Shown here piece after piece: positions 53,358 through 62,863 of a stretch of DNA of 64,000 nt. This DNA comes from JANNSO01 sp964485395. GTDB taxonomy: Bacteria > Spirochaetota > Spirochaetia > Treponematales > UBA12059. The position numbers and the translations under genes are program-made. Under the pieces are notes generated by a model. That model did not search any database and was not told where the DNA came from. It saw only the letters and a list, made by a program, of their open reading frames with translations. Position 1 is the first letter of the stretch; the number at the start of each line of letters is the position of its first letter. The DNA is taken from contig CAZAJF010000024.1 in the NCBI GenBank assembly GCA_964485395.1, forward strand, positions 1 to 64,000, given 5' to 3'.

Positions 53358-53412
53358 GTTGTTTCAAACAACTGATTACTATGAGTATAACGATGTATTG
53401 AAAATAAAACAA
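53358..53412. promoter_or_regulatory. Divergent regulatory region of the two SDR genes
   Basis: On the minus strand TTGTTT (53407-53412), 17 bases, TATACT (53384-53389) forms a promoter for the minus-strand SDR gene. GTTGTTT-C-AAACAAC (53358-53372), a perfect 7-1-7 palindrome, lies in its leader. An additional AATCA-AA-TGATT repeat is at 53420-53431. The TetR gene at 54366 is a likely binder. Confidence 0.6.
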
Positions 53413-53483
53413 GTGTTTTAATCAAATGATTATTGACAGGAAGTACAATTTTGGGTACCGTGGAATCGATAGGAGGTTCAGTT

Positions 53484-54356
53484 ATGGCTAACAACATATA
53501 TTCTTCAATGAAAGGCAAGACCGTGGTTGTTTCCGGTGCCGGCTCAGGTATAGGGCTTGCGGCGACCATGGCTCTGGCCCGCTCCGGTGCGGTTGTCGTG
53601 GGAATCGTCCGGAATGCCCAACGGGCAGAAACGGCTCGGAAGGCAATCCGGAATGCCGGCATCGAATCTTTGGAGTTTGAAATCTGCGATCTTTCGTCAT
53701 TGCGGGAAGTTGCCGCATTGGCGGAACGTTTGTGCAGCAAGCATCCGCGAATCCACGGTTTGTTGAACAACGCAGGAATATTCACCTCCCATCGCGTCTT
53801 GAGCATCGACGGCATCGAAATTCAATTGGCCACGAATCATCTGGCTGGCTTTCTTCTTACGCAAAGACTCCTGCCCGCGCTGGAAGCTTCGGGCGACGGT
53901 CGCATCGTATGCATCAGTTCCGGCTCGCATTTTCCCGGCCGCATGCATTGGAAAAATCTGGCCCTCAAGCCTTTCTACTCGGGACTGGCCGCGTACGAGC
54001 GATCCAAGTACGCCAATGTTTTGTTTATTCGCGCTTTTGCCGCGCGGCACGGCCCGGATTCGGCGATTTCTGCCTATGCCGTCGACCCCGGCCTCGTGGA
54101 TACCGACATGGGCTCGAAACACGCGAATCCGCTGGTCGGCCGTTTTTGGAACTCGAGACGGAAAAAAGGCGTGACGGCGGCGGAAGGGGCGGATACCGCA
54201 GTGTGGCTCCTCTGCGCCCCCAAACCCGAGGATGGAGGCGGCCATTATTGGAAGGAGCGCACGCGAATAGCCTCATCACGTCGTTCCATGGTGCCCTCCG
54301 AGGCCGAGCGCTTGTGGACCTTGAGTATTGAGCTTTGCGGCCGAGCCGGCGTATAG
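53484..54356 (+). CDS. Short-chain dehydrogenase (retinol-dehydrogenase-like)
   Basis: 290 residues from ATG 53484 with TAGGAGG upstream. MKGKTVVVSGAGSGIGLAATMALARSGAVVVGIVRN is the nucleotide-binding start, CDLSSLREVAALAERL the adenine-site stretch, GLLNNAGIF the NNAG motif, IVCISSGSH the serine, and YERSKYANVLFIRAFA the YxxxK motif, followed by YAVDPGLVDTDMGSK. It resembles the WW-oxidoreductase/retinol dehydrogenase group. The TetR gene follows within ten bases; the divergent neighbour is the other SDR gene. Confidence 0.88.
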   Translation: MANNIYSSMKGKTVVVSGAGSGIGLAATMALARSGAVVVGIVRNAQRAETARKAIRNAGIESLEFEICDLSSLREVAALAERLCSKHPRIHGLLNNAGIFTSHRVLSIDGIEIQLATNHLAGFLLTQRLLPALEASGDGRIVCISSGSHFPGRMHWKNLALKPFYSGLAAYERSKYANVLFIRAFAARHGPDSAISAYAVDPGLVDTDMGSKHANPLVGRFWNSRRKKGVTAAEGADTAVWLLCAPKPEDGGGHYWKERTRIASSRRSMVPSEAERLWTLSIELCGRAGV

Positions 54357-54365
54357 TCGTTGAGT

Positions 54366-54998
54366 ATGGAATCATCAAATCAAAATCAGGAAGAATCGAC
54401 TCAAGCGCGCATTCTCCTGGCTACCATAGAGCTCATCGAGTCGGAAGGCATCGAGAATATTACGACACGGAGCATCGCCGCCCATGCCGGCGTCAATATC
54501 GCCGCAATAAACTATTATTTCCGTTCCAAGGAGTCGCTCGTGGAAGCCGCGCTTGCCCTGGCGTGGGAACATGCCAAAGGCGACGTGGACGAATTCCTGT
54601 CGGGCGATCCCTGGGATGCCGCCTCCGGATTGTTAAGGATACTTGATTTTTTTATGCTCGGAGTCATCAGGTTTCCCCAATTGACGCAGGCTCATTTCCT
54701 TGGCTACGGAAAAAAAGGCAACGGACTATCCGTCCCCAAGGTTCAGTCGCCCGCCGTCGCCGAGATTAACCTTCTCTTGGAGCGAATCAGCGGAAAAGTA
54801 GCGTTTTCGCTTGAGATCCCCCTGGATTCATCCCTGCGTGCGCGCACCGTCCGGCTGTTTTCCGCCATGTTCATGCCCGTGCTGATCCCTCATTTCTTCT
54901 CGTCCTTCCTGCCCGTGGATTACTCGCTGGAGGAAGCGCGCCTGGGCTATTTGGGCGATGCGGTGGAGGCTTATCTGAGGGATGTAAAGAAACGGTAA
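54366..54998 (+). CDS. TetR-family regulator
   Basis: 210 residues. STQARILLATIELIESEGIENITTRSIAAHAGVNIAAINYYFRSKESLVEAAL is a classic TetR DNA-binding domain with the NYYF helix. The C-terminal domain (about 70-210) is ligand-specific and not recognisable. It is probably translated from the same mRNA as the SDR gene 9 bases upstream and likely represses the divergent SDR promoter region with its 15-bp palindrome. Confidence 0.9.
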   Translation: MESSNQNQEESTQARILLATIELIESEGIENITTRSIAAHAGVNIAAINYYFRSKESLVEAALALAWEHAKGDVDEFLSGDPWDAASGLLRILDFFMLGVIRFPQLTQAHFLGYGKKGNGLSVPKVQSPAVAEINLLLERISGKVAFSLEIPLDSSLRARTVRLFSAMFMPVLIPHFFSSFLPVDYSLEEARLGYLGDAVEAYLRDVKKR

Positions 54999-55043
54999 CA
55001 ACGGGCAATATGCAAACCCCGTGCCTTCGCCCGTGCGCGCCTG

Positions 55044-55283
55044 TTACCGGAACTTTTCTATGATCTTGACCGCGTCCTTGGTTTCCAGCAGCCGGCCGAA
55101 CGATACGACTTTTTCGTCGATGACCAGGGCCGGAGTGCTCATCACGCCGTACTGAGCTATGACGCCCATGTCCCCGATGTTTTCCACCTCTATTCCCAGG
55201 CCAAGCTCCGCCACCGCCTTCTTGACATTCTCGAACGTAGTCTGGCTTTTCTTGCAGCACGCTCCCAAGACTTTTATCGTCAT
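55044..55283 (-). CDS. Thioredoxin-fold small redox protein
   Basis: 79 residues, AAAGGAA before the ATG. It matches the small redox-active disulfide protein 2 family: MTIKVLGACCKKSQTTFENVKKAV, VENIGDMGVIAQYGVMSTPALVIDEKVVSFGRLLE. STPALVI contains the conserved cis-proline. The usual CxxC is replaced by adjacent cysteines C9 and C10. Encoded at the end of an arsR-arsP operon, such proteins are thought to supply reducing power or metal transfer for the permease. Confidence 0.85.
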   Translation of the reverse strand: MTIKVLGACCKKSQTTFENVKKAVAELGLGIEVENIGDMGVIAQYGVMSTPALVIDEKVVSFGRLLETKDAVKIIEKFR

Positions 55284-55302
55284 CGCAGTTTCCTTTCCCG
55301 TC

Positions 55303-55542
55303 TCAGCAGCATTTTTCGCCGCAGCAGTCGGCGCTTTTCTTGGCGTCGCCCACGTACTCTATGGCGCCGGCCGGGCACTTGCTGCCGCAGCCGTGGCAAC
55401 CTTGCACGCATCCTTCCGTAAACACGACGACCGGGGAAGGCGCCCTGGCCTTGTCGTAGACGCCATGCGAGCACATGCTCACGCAGCTGCCGCAGTCGCT
55501 GCATTTTGAGTAGTCGATAACCGGGTACCAGAGCTTGGACAT
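55303..55542 (-). CDS. Small 2[4Fe-4S]-type ferredoxin with cysteine-pair tail
   Basis: 79 residues with AAGGAGG before the ATG. First cluster motif C14-C17-C20-C24 (KCSDCGSCVSMCSHGVYD), second C45-C49-C52-C56 (GCVQGCHGCGSKCPAGAIEYVG). The C-terminus adds CCGEKCC, two more cysteine pairs that could bind arsenic or another soft metal. It sits between the arsP-like permease and the thioredoxin-like gene, so an electron donor in arsenic chemistry is plausible (inference). Confidence 0.85.
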   Translation of the reverse strand: MSKLWYPVIDYSKCSDCGSCVSMCSHGVYDKARAPSPVVVFTEGCVQGCHGCGSKCPAGAIEYVGDAKKSADCCGEKCC

Positions 55543-55561
55543 GGTTTCCTCCTTAATGGTT

Positions 55562-56578
55562 TCAAGCGAACAAAAAATTCAATGCGTTGAAAGTATAACC
55601 GATTATGATGATTCCGCCCGTCACGATTCCTATGAACGTAAGCAGCAGCTTCGTCTTCATGACTTTTTTAAGCATGATCATCGAAGGCAGCGAAAGCGCG
55701 GTAACCGCCATCATGAACGACAAGATTGTTCCCGCTCCCACGCCTTTGGAGAACAGCGCTTCCGCGATGGGGATGGTGCCGAAGATGTCGGCGTACATGG
55801 GAATGCCGACGACGGTGGCGATGAGCACGGAAAAAGGATTCTTGCCGCCGAGGACCGTCTGCACCCATTCGGTGGGTATCCAATTGTGTATCAACGCGCC
55901 TATTCCAACGCCTATGAGCACGTACAGCCACACTTTCGCTACCGTCTCCGCTGTTCGTTCCTTGGCGTAGGCGAGACGGTCTCGTCTGGTTAAAACCGGT
56001 GTTTCCAGTTCAACGGCACCGGCCGATGCGGTTTTGGCCTGCCCAAAGCGAACGACGTGTTTTTCCATGCCCAGCTTGTCTATCAGTGTACCCCCCGCTA
56101 CCGCGAGAACCAGTCCCACGAATACGTAGCTGAGCGCCAGAGGCGCGCCGAATACGCTCATAAGGAGGACGAGGGCTCCCAGATCGACGAGCGGCGAGGA
56201 GATAAGGAAAGAAAAGGTAACGCCGACGGGAAGCCCCGCGTTCGTGAAGCCGATGAACAGGGGAATTGAGGAGCAGCTGCAGAACGGCGTCAAGGTGCCC
56301 AGGAGGGCGCTGGCGATATTGGCCCACACGCCTTTGTAGCGGCCGAGGATTTTTTTGGTTCGCTCGGGCGGAAAATGGCTCTGTATATAGGAAATGCAGA
56401 AAATCAGCACCGAGAGCAGAGCGAGGATCTTGACCGTGTCATAGAGAAAAAACTGGATGCTCCCACCAAGGCGGTCCGTAAGGTCGAGTCCAAAGGAATA
56501 CAGAATTGCGCCGATCAGGGTATTGAGCCAGCCCATCCCCAGGATCTGTCCCTGAAAGAAATTCCACGCTACCTGCAT
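55562..56578 (-). CDS. arsP: ArsP-like permease (DUF318)
   Basis: 338 residues from ATG 56578 with GAGGAGG upstream; the longer frame lies within arsR. About eight membrane helices. The conserved CSCSSIPLFIGFTNAGLPVGVTFSFLISSPLVDLGALVLLMSVFG contains the CxC of the permease family that in ArsP binds trivalent organoarsenicals. KNPFSVLIATVVGIPMYADIFGTIPIAEAL and GTILSFMMAVTALSLPSMIMLKKVMK are the second half. Overlaps arsR by ten bases, so the two are co-translated. Confidence 0.88.
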   Translation of the reverse strand: MQVAWNFFQGQILGMGWLNTLIGAILYSFGLDLTDRLGGSIQFFLYDTVKILALLSVLIFCISYIQSHFPPERTKKILGRYKGVWANIASALLGTLTPFCSCSSIPLFIGFTNAGLPVGVTFSFLISSPLVDLGALVLLMSVFGAPLALSYVFVGLVLAVAGGTLIDKLGMEKHVVRFGQAKTASAGAVELETPVLTRRDRLAYAKERTAETVAKVWLYVLIGVGIGALIHNWIPTEWVQTVLGGKNPFSVLIATVVGIPMYADIFGTIPIAEALFSKGVGAGTILSFMMAVTALSLPSMIMLKKVMKTKLLLTFIGIVTGGIIIIGYTFNALNFLFA

Positions 56579-56886
56579 TGACAAGCCTCCTCGGCCTCCT
56601 GGGGCGAACCTGCGACCGTGTAGGCGCCTATCAATTGTGCGGCGCGTTCGCAGCTGTCGATGCACAGTGAGTAATGGGTCCACTTGCCTTCCTGCCGTCC
56701 GGTAACGAGCCCGCTTTCGCACAGTATTTTCATGTGATGGGAAAGGGTGGACTGGGAAACGGGAATATCCTCGAGAATCTTGCAGGCGCAGCGTTCGCCG
56801 TTTTTAAGCATATGCAGGATGGCGAGCCGATTTTCGTCGCAGAATGCCTTGAAAACTTTGGCATGGCCAGAAAAGTCTTGGTACAT
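56569..56886 (-). CDS. arsR: ArsR/SmtB-family arsenic-responsive repressor
   Basis: 105 residues, GAGGTGAT before the ATG. A winged HTH with the metalloid site C33-x-C35 in GERCACKILEDIPVSQSTLSHHMKILCESGLVTGRQEGKWTHYSL, the ArsR-type alpha3 site. The C-terminal end also has cysteines (ACQCR). It represses its own operon in the absence of arsenite. Divergent acr3 is probably co-regulated. Confidence 0.94.
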   Translation of the reverse strand: MYQDFSGHAKVFKAFCDENRLAILHMLKNGERCACKILEDIPVSQSTLSHHMKILCESGLVTGRQEGKWTHYSLCIDSCERAAQLIGAYTVAGSPQEAEEACQCR

Positions 56887-56897
56887 GGATCACCTCA

Positions 56898-56950
56898 TAT
56901 CGACAAGTGTCGATACATATGATGTTAATTGTCAAATCGAGTATTGTCAA
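56898..56950. promoter_or_regulatory. arsR promoter and palindromic operators
   Basis: On the minus strand TTGACA (56945-56950), 17 bases, TAACAT (56922-56927). A perfect palindrome TATCGACA-AG-TGTCGATA (56898-56915) lies at or just after the transcription start. A second inverted pair TTGTCAA/TTGACAA (56944-56950 and 56959-56965) faces the acr3 side. Likely ArsR binding sites. Confidence 0.75.
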
Positions 56951-57053
56951 TATGATGCTTGACAAAACTGCTATTTACACAAAGAATAGTATTGCCTTGA
57001 GTAGCACGCATGAACGCGAGCCATGTCCTGGAGGGTTTCTGTAGGTGGGATAA

Positions 57054-58110
<1,057 letters not shown>

Positions 58111-58127
58111 CTTTCGGGGAGGTGCCG

Positions 58128-58595
58128 ATGCTTAAGGAGACGGTCGACCTGGCTTCCTTCAAGGGTACGCTTCCGCGAGTTTGCGGAATCCCTTCGCTTT
58201 CTCCCTCCGAAGCGCTTGCCCTGCTTGGCCGAGGCGCGGTTCTCGTGGATCTTCGCGAGGCGTACGAGACCAACTTCAGGGTCTTCGCCGTCGAGCGGGT
58301 CATCTATCTGCCCTGGACGCGCTTCGCTGAATCGTACCTGGAATTGCCGGCAGGCGAGGCGCTGATTCTCGCGGACGCGAGCGGCATCTACTGTCGCGAC
58401 GCAGCCGGGCTGCTTTCGGCACGAGGTTATAATAATATAGGCAATCTTGCCGGCGGCATGATCGATTGGGACGCAGGCGGCTATCCCGTGCGCAAAGACG
58501 GCGATTATGAGCTGCGGGGGCAGTGCGCCTGCAAGATGAAAACCCGCCATGGCGGCAACCCTTTGGTGGACAGGCAGGACGATACCATACAATAG
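58128..58595 (+). CDS. Rhodanese-like sulfurtransferase
   Basis: 155 residues from ATG 58128, with GGGGAGG six bases upstream. SLSPSEALALLGRGAVLVDLREAYETNFRVFAVERVIYLPW is the rhodanese opening; ALILADASGIYCRDAAGLLSARGYNNIGNLAGGMIDWDAGGYPV carries the catalytic loop cysteine (YCRDAAG). The tail adds CACK and histidines. It lies between acr3 and arsC, in the same operon, and may transfer sulfur or help thiolate arsenic; this role is inference. Confidence 0.88.
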   Translation: MLKETVDLASFKGTLPRVCGIPSLSPSEALALLGRGAVLVDLREAYETNFRVFAVERVIYLPWTRFAESYLELPAGEALILADASGIYCRDAAGLLSARGYNNIGNLAGGMIDWDAGGYPVRKDGDYELRGQCACKMKTRHGGNPLVDRQDDTIQ

Positions 58596-58614
58596 CTGAA
58601 CCGGAGGGGTCACC

Positions 58615-59034
58615 ATGGTGAAAGTACTTTTTTTATGCGTGCATAACTCGGCCCGCAGCCAGATGGCGGAGGCTTTCCTCAAGAAGCATGGAAGCGCCAG
58701 GTTCATCGCGGAAAGCGCGGGGCTCGAGCCGGGCAAGCTGAATCCGCATGTGGTTCGGGCGATGAAGGAACTGGGCATCGACATTTCCGGGAATGCCGCG
58801 AAAAGCGTATTCGACCTCTCCAAGGCTGGCATGACTTACGACGTTGTCGTTACCGTATGCTCGAAAGAAGCGGCCGAACGCTGCCCCGTTTTTCCGGGCT
58901 TGGCAAAAAAACTGCATTGGCCGTTTGAGGATCCTTCAGGATTCAGCGGCAGCGATGAAGAGATCATGGATGGCACCCGCGCAGTTCGCGACCAGATTGA
59001 GACCGCTGTAATCGGATTTATTTCAGAAAACTAA
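58615..59034 (+). CDS. arsC: Arsenate reductase, LMW-phosphatase type
   Basis: 139 residues. The phosphate-loop is LFLCVHNSARSQMAEAFLK with C8, and the two resolving cysteines are C82 and C90 in VCSKEAAERCPVFPG; the acidic WPFEDPSGFSGSDEE loop follows. This is the thioredoxin-coupled class (ArsC of Staphylococcus and Bacillus). It reduces arsenate to arsenite, which ACR3 or ArsP then exports. 19 bases after the rhodanese gene. Confidence 0.95.
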   Translation: MVKVLFLCVHNSARSQMAEAFLKKHGSARFIAESAGLEPGKLNPHVVRAMKELGIDISGNAAKSVFDLSKAGMTYDVVVTVCSKEAAERCPVFPGLAKKLHWPFEDPSGFSGSDEEIMDGTRAVRDQIETAVIGFISEN

Positions 59035-59102
59035 GCGGCCTTTTTAATCCTTTTCCTTGGCCCAGTCACGGTAAATTATTCTTGATTCCGGGCAACGGCG
59101 CT

Positions 59103-59702
59103 TTAAAACCGCAGCGCCTCGAGCCCGTTCGAGGCGAGGCGCAGGAACAGCCCGCTCATCTCCGCGGGGCTTTTTGCCATGCCGCTTTCCAGCCACCAGC
59201 GCGAAAGCCCGCGCAGCGAGCCGGCCAGGAAGTGCGCCACCGGTATAAGCTCGGCTGGGGTAGCGTGGATGCCGTGCTCGCGAAGCAGCCCCCGGAGAAT
59301 GGGCGACATGCTCTGGACCACGTAATCCTGGATCGTCTGTTTCGACGAATCTTCACCCGCAGCGTCGCCGACGGAGAGGCCTTCGGTAAGAAAAAGCGCC
59401 CGGTAGAGTTCCTTGTTGGCCGCCATGTGCTCGAATACGACGGTTATGCCGGGGAAGGGGCCTTCCGCCTGTTCTCGCATTTCCATGAGTTCATCGACAA
59501 TCCCGCGCTGGGCTTTTTGGAACAGGTTGTCCTTGTCCTTGAAATGCAGGTAGAACGTGGTGCGGTCGATGCCGGCGCGTTCGGTGATGTCCTTGATGGA
59601 TATGCGCTCATAGCCCTTTTCAATGATCAGGGACATCAGCACGTCGCGGAGCTGCAGTTGCGTCACAAGCCCGCGTTCCGTAAGGTTAGTCAGCCTGGCC
59701 AT
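59103..59702 (-). CDS. TetR-family regulator, last gene of its operon
   Basis: 199 residues from ATG 59702 with GGAGGAAGG upstream; longer frame inside the DUF4345-like gene is rejected. LRDVLMSLIIEKGYERISIKDITERAGIDRTTFYLHFKDKDNLF is the TetR HTH. The C-terminal TetR_C domain (ILRGLLREHGIHATPAELIPVAHFLAGSLRGLSRWWLESG) is of the AcrR type. It overlaps the gene upstream by 17 bases and is fifth in the minus-strand operon that starts at 62802. It may bind the long inverted repeat at 62864-62923 and so control its own operon. Confidence 0.9.
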   Translation of the reverse strand: MARLTNLTERGLVTQLQLRDVLMSLIIEKGYERISIKDITERAGIDRTTFYLHFKDKDNLFQKAQRGIVDELMEMREQAEGPFPGITVVFEHMAANKELYRALFLTEGLSVGDAAGEDSSKQTIQDYVVQSMSPILRGLLREHGIHATPAELIPVAHFLAGSLRGLSRWWLESGMAKSPAEMSGLFLRLASNGLEALRF

Positions 59703-60081
59703 CGGCCTTCCTCCGGGTTTTACGTACGACGGCCAGGATTCCCCAAAGCGCCAAGGCCAGTTCCACAGCCCCTGCCGCAAGCAGTTTCGGAGGCGGAACG
59801 CCGATCATCGCCATGCATGCCGCTCTCGCGAGCGCGAGGCCGCCCGTAACGGCGACGCATGCCTGTACGGCGCGGTCGCGCGCATCCTTTCGCCCGATCG
59901 AAAAAAAGAGCCAAGCTGAGAAGCCCAGGTACAAGCCGCCGAATCCGCCGACCGCGTTGAGCAGGGCGATGCCGCCCGAGCCGGCTCCGATGCCGGAGAC
60001 ATAGCTTGCTGGCGCAAAGGTGATTACGAGTCCCATGACGGACAGGACCGCGGCGACCGCGGTCAGGTAGAGCTTTGTCAT
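59686..60081 (-). CDS. DUF4345-like small membrane protein
   Basis: 131 residues with four hydrophobic stretches: LTAVAAVLSVMGLVITFAP, GIALLNAVGGFGGLYLGFSAWLFF, AVQACVAVTGGLALARAACMAMIG and LLAAGAVELALALWGILAVV. The GGFGGLYLGF and pattern of helices resemble DUF4345 proteins of unknown role. It is in the operon between the metallo-beta-lactamase and TetR genes, and its start is 13 bases after the corrected end of the former. Confidence 0.7.
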   Translation of the reverse strand: MTKLYLTAVAAVLSVMGLVITFAPASYVSGIGAGSGGIALLNAVGGFGGLYLGFSAWLFFSIGRKDARDRAVQACVAVTGGLALARAACMAMIGVPPPKLLAAGAVELALALWGILAVVRKTRRKADGQAD

Positions 60082-60094
60082 CGTTTTTCCTTTC

Positions 60095-61200
60095 TTACTG
60101 AAAAAGTCTTTTTATCTGTATCGAGGCGGAACCGGCGGGCAGGCTTATCAGCATGCCGTCCTCGCCCATGGTAATGGGTTTCCTGAAATAGTCACCTGCG
60201 CCGCCCAGGAACATGCCTTCAGAAGGCGTGATGGGAGCGGCGGAATTATGTGATAAAACACTAATTGACTGACGCCGGAAAGCGAAGCCATCCTCGCGCC
60301 GTCTTCCGGCGTCGCATGGTATGACGGGATGTCGTCCGTGATTTTTTCGGTGGAGGGCGAGGCGGATAATTCGGAATTCGCGTTTATCGCGGCGACCATG
60401 GGCGCGTTCAGCGCCTCGCAGAACAGTACATCCGCGCCTTGCGAATGCTTGATCAGCGAATCGGAATAGACCGTGTCGCCGCTGATGACCAGCGAGCGGC
60501 CTCTATAGTCGAAACGATAGCCGACGGCAGGCTCCACCGGCCGGTGATCAACCTTGAAGGCGGTAATCTTGAGGCCGCCGTCGTTCACCACGACGGCCGA
60601 CGCGTCGCTTTCCGCCGACAGGGAGAATGGCCGGGCAACGCCGCCGGCCCCCGATGGCGGCATCGTCTCCTTCCCGTGATGCGCTACGCGGTAGCCGCCG
60701 TCGAGGCTGAACGCCTGATTGAAGCCGGCGACGACCGTCTCCACTCCCGAAGGACCGATGACGCTCACGGGCGTCTCGTTTGAATTGCCGGCCCAGCGCT
60801 GAAGCTCGAGCTCGCCCAGGTCCGATATATGGTCGGAGTGGAAGTGCGTCAAGAGTATCGCCTCCGTCTTCCCTATCGGAAAATTCATGAGCCGGACGTT
60901 TCGCGCGCTGCCCGATCCGGCGTCCACGATAAAAAGCCGGTTGCCAGCCATGACGGCGATGCACGGCCCCGCGCGTTTCGCGTCCGGCATCGGCGACCCG
61001 GTTCCGCACAAGCCGGCATACAGGCCGTCGCCTAATACGACATTGCGTCTCGCCATGGTCGAACGGGCGACGGAGGCGGTAAGCGCCTTCGAAAGAGGCA
61101 CCCTACAGAGAACGGCGGTTCCTGCGAGAATGGCGATCATGGCCAGGGCGATCATGGCCAGGGCGATCATCGTCGATTTAATCGCTATAGATTTTTTCAA
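60095..61200 (-). pseudogene. Metallo-beta-lactamase-fold hydrolase, one-base frameshift near the C-terminus
   Basis: TTG start at 61200. The main frame has the MBL motif THFHSDHISDLGEL, VFIVDAGSGSARNV, and the downstream ligands GDTVYSD and YHATPEDGARMA. It diverges after FYHIIPP. On the strand downstream the correct ending lies in another frame: APITPSEGMFLGGAGDYF, then MGEDGMLISLPAGSASIQI, ending at the TAA at 60095-60097. A single missing base near 60240 (a CCGCC run) explains it. The intact protein would be about 368 residues, of the periplasmic arylsulfatase/RNase Z-like group. The N-terminal anchor contains a five-residue repeat, MIALA three times. May be pseudogene or read error. Confidence 0.85.
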
Positions 61201-61201
61201 C

Positions 61202-62041
61202 TTATTTCAGGCCTTTTTTAGAGGCGAACAGCATCATGAGCTGGGCGGTTTCGGCGCCGTCGTTCTGGTTTTGCCCGGTAATAAGGTTTCCGTCTACGAC
61301 GACATGGCTGGCCAGCATGTCCCGGAACGCGCTCTCGCTTTCGTAAAGGGCCCCCGCGGCGCGAAGCTCCCGCTCCGGATGCAGCGGCGTTATTGTTATT
61401 TTAAGTTCACGAACCTGCTTGTCCGTGACGGCGGTCATCTTTCTTCCCAGCACGAGGGAGGCGCCGTTTTTATCGGCGGCTTTCAGGAATCCGAGCGCGC
61501 CGTGGCAGACCGAGCCGAGGGCGGCATCGGCGGCATTGGCTTCCGTTATCTTTTTGCCCAGGGTTTCGGAATACCCAAGGTCATACGATGCTCCCCATCC
61601 GCCGGCCAGGAAAACCGCGTCGTAATTCGCAAAGTCGATATCCGAGATTGCCAGGGATGCTTCCGCCTTGCCGAGGAATTCCTTGTCCTTGAGGAAGCGC
61701 CTGTCTTCCGGCGCCAGGAGAGGCCAGCGCAGCGACATCGGCTCTATTGGAATCTTTCCCCCTTTGACGCTCGCCACGTCCACTTCCATGCCGCCATCCA
61801 GGAAATTGTAATAAGGCACGGTCATCTCGGAAGCGTAGACGCCGGTGGCCTTGCCTGTGTCGCCGAGTAGCGAAGTGCTCGTCGTTACGATGAGGGCCCT
61901 GCCTCCGGGCATGGAGTATTTCGGTCCCGCGTATTCAGGGTTGAGGCCCGCGGCGGCGAGGATGTACGGAATGGCGAGCGCGGCAAGGCCGACGACTGCG
62001 ACGGCGATTGCGCCAAAGGTTGCGAGAGATTTAATTTTCAT
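61202..62041 (-). CDS. DJ-1/PfpI-family protein with membrane anchor
   Basis: 279 residues. An N-terminal hydrophobic anchor (ATFGAIAVAVVGLAALAIPYILAAA) precedes a DJ-1/PfpI domain: ALIVTTSTSLLGDTGKATGVYASEMTVPYYNF, DAVFLAGGWGASYDLGYSE, LGSVCHGALGFL with the nucleophilic cysteine in the elbow, and DGNLITGQNQND. Family members are chaperones, glyoxalases or amidases; the active site looks intact. The ATG overlaps the preceding lipoprotein stop by ATGA, and the downstream gene begins one base after its stop. Confidence 0.9.
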   Translation of the reverse strand: MKIKSLATFGAIAVAVVGLAALAIPYILAAAGLNPEYAGPKYSMPGGRALIVTTSTSLLGDTGKATGVYASEMTVPYYNFLDGGMEVDVASVKGGKIPIEPMSLRWPLLAPEDRRFLKDKEFLGKAEASLAISDIDFANYDAVFLAGGWGASYDLGYSETLGKKITEANAADAALGSVCHGALGFLKAADKNGASLVLGRKMTAVTDKQVRELKITITPLHPERELRAAGALYESESAFRDMLASHVVVDGNLITGQNQNDGAETAQLMMLFASKKGLK

Positions 62042-62802
62042 TTCATTTGTTCCTTCGGATATGTCGCATCCGCGAATATGTACTGGTGGTATCCCTGGCC
62101 CAGGCAGTCGCCTACCACATTATAGTAGCCGCCTTGCGACGGGGTTATTATCAGCGGCTCGGGGAGCTCGGTTTTTTCCAAGCTCCAGCCTTCGGGCAGT
62201 ATTACGTCTCCCGTCGGCCCCGCAGGATCCTCGAAGGCGTGCATTACGAAATAATTACCTTGGTTGTCGGTGAGTTGCCAGATCGGCCCGTTCCACCTGA
62301 GCACTTGCGGCTTCAGTATCGTTTTGATGACCAGGTGCCCGGGCTCGGGCTTCATCATGTCGGTTTTCTGACCCGGAGGAACGAAGTCGACGGCTATGGG
62401 CTGGGCAAGCTCCACCCAGGTGCGGCCGGATACCTTGCGAATCGCGTATCGGTCTGGGCCAGCGGCTCCTTCGGGGGAATGCGGCGAGCGCAGGAAGTTG
62501 CTGCCGTCAAAAAGCAGGTTCCGCTCGATGTTTTTAATCCAGGGCAGGGGCGGCTTATATTTTGTCCAATCCGCGTCCGAGATCGGGTTATCCCCGCCCG
62601 AGACCACTACCATGAGTTCTTGCGCGTTGATTAGCTCGTGCGCCGCCGACCGCTTGGACCATTGGAGGTCCGCGGGTATATCCATGGCTTGGGTCCGGAA
62701 GCTGAGTCCAGCCTCCGCCGCGGTAGGCAGGGAAGGTGTAACGCAGGATACCTGCAAGATCGCGACTGCGGCCGCGAGGGAAAAGATCCTGAACATTCGC
62801 AC
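62038..62802 (-). CDS. Secreted lipoprotein, unknown family
   Basis: 254 residues from GTG 62802 (VRMFRIF), chosen because AAGGAG lies seven bases upstream; longer in-frame ATG 62844 would lie in the promoter. The signal MFRIFSLAAAVAILQVSC is a lipoprotein signal with Cys18. The mature part has tryptophan-rich beta segments (VLRWNGPIWQLTDNQGNYFVMHAF, LPEGWSLEKTELPEPLIITPSQGGYYNVVGDCLGQGYHQYIF) and shows no family I can name. It is first in the operon, behind a consensus promoter with a large inverted repeat. Confidence 0.75.
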   Translation of the reverse strand: MRMFRIFSLAAAVAILQVSCVTPSLPTAAEAGLSFRTQAMDIPADLQWSKRSAAHELINAQELMVVVSGGDNPISDADWTKYKPPLPWIKNIERNLLFDGSNFLRSPHSPEGAAGPDRYAIRKVSGRTWVELAQPIAVDFVPPGQKTDMMKPEPGHLVIKTILKPQVLRWNGPIWQLTDNQGNYFVMHAFEDPAGPTGDVILPEGWSLEKTELPEPLIITPSQGGYYNVVGDCLGQGYHQYIFADATYPKEQMK

Positions 62803-62863
62803 CGGGTGCTCCTTGGCCAAGACGAGCCTGCCGCAGTCCTTCACGAAGCGGCGGCTTGCCTGG

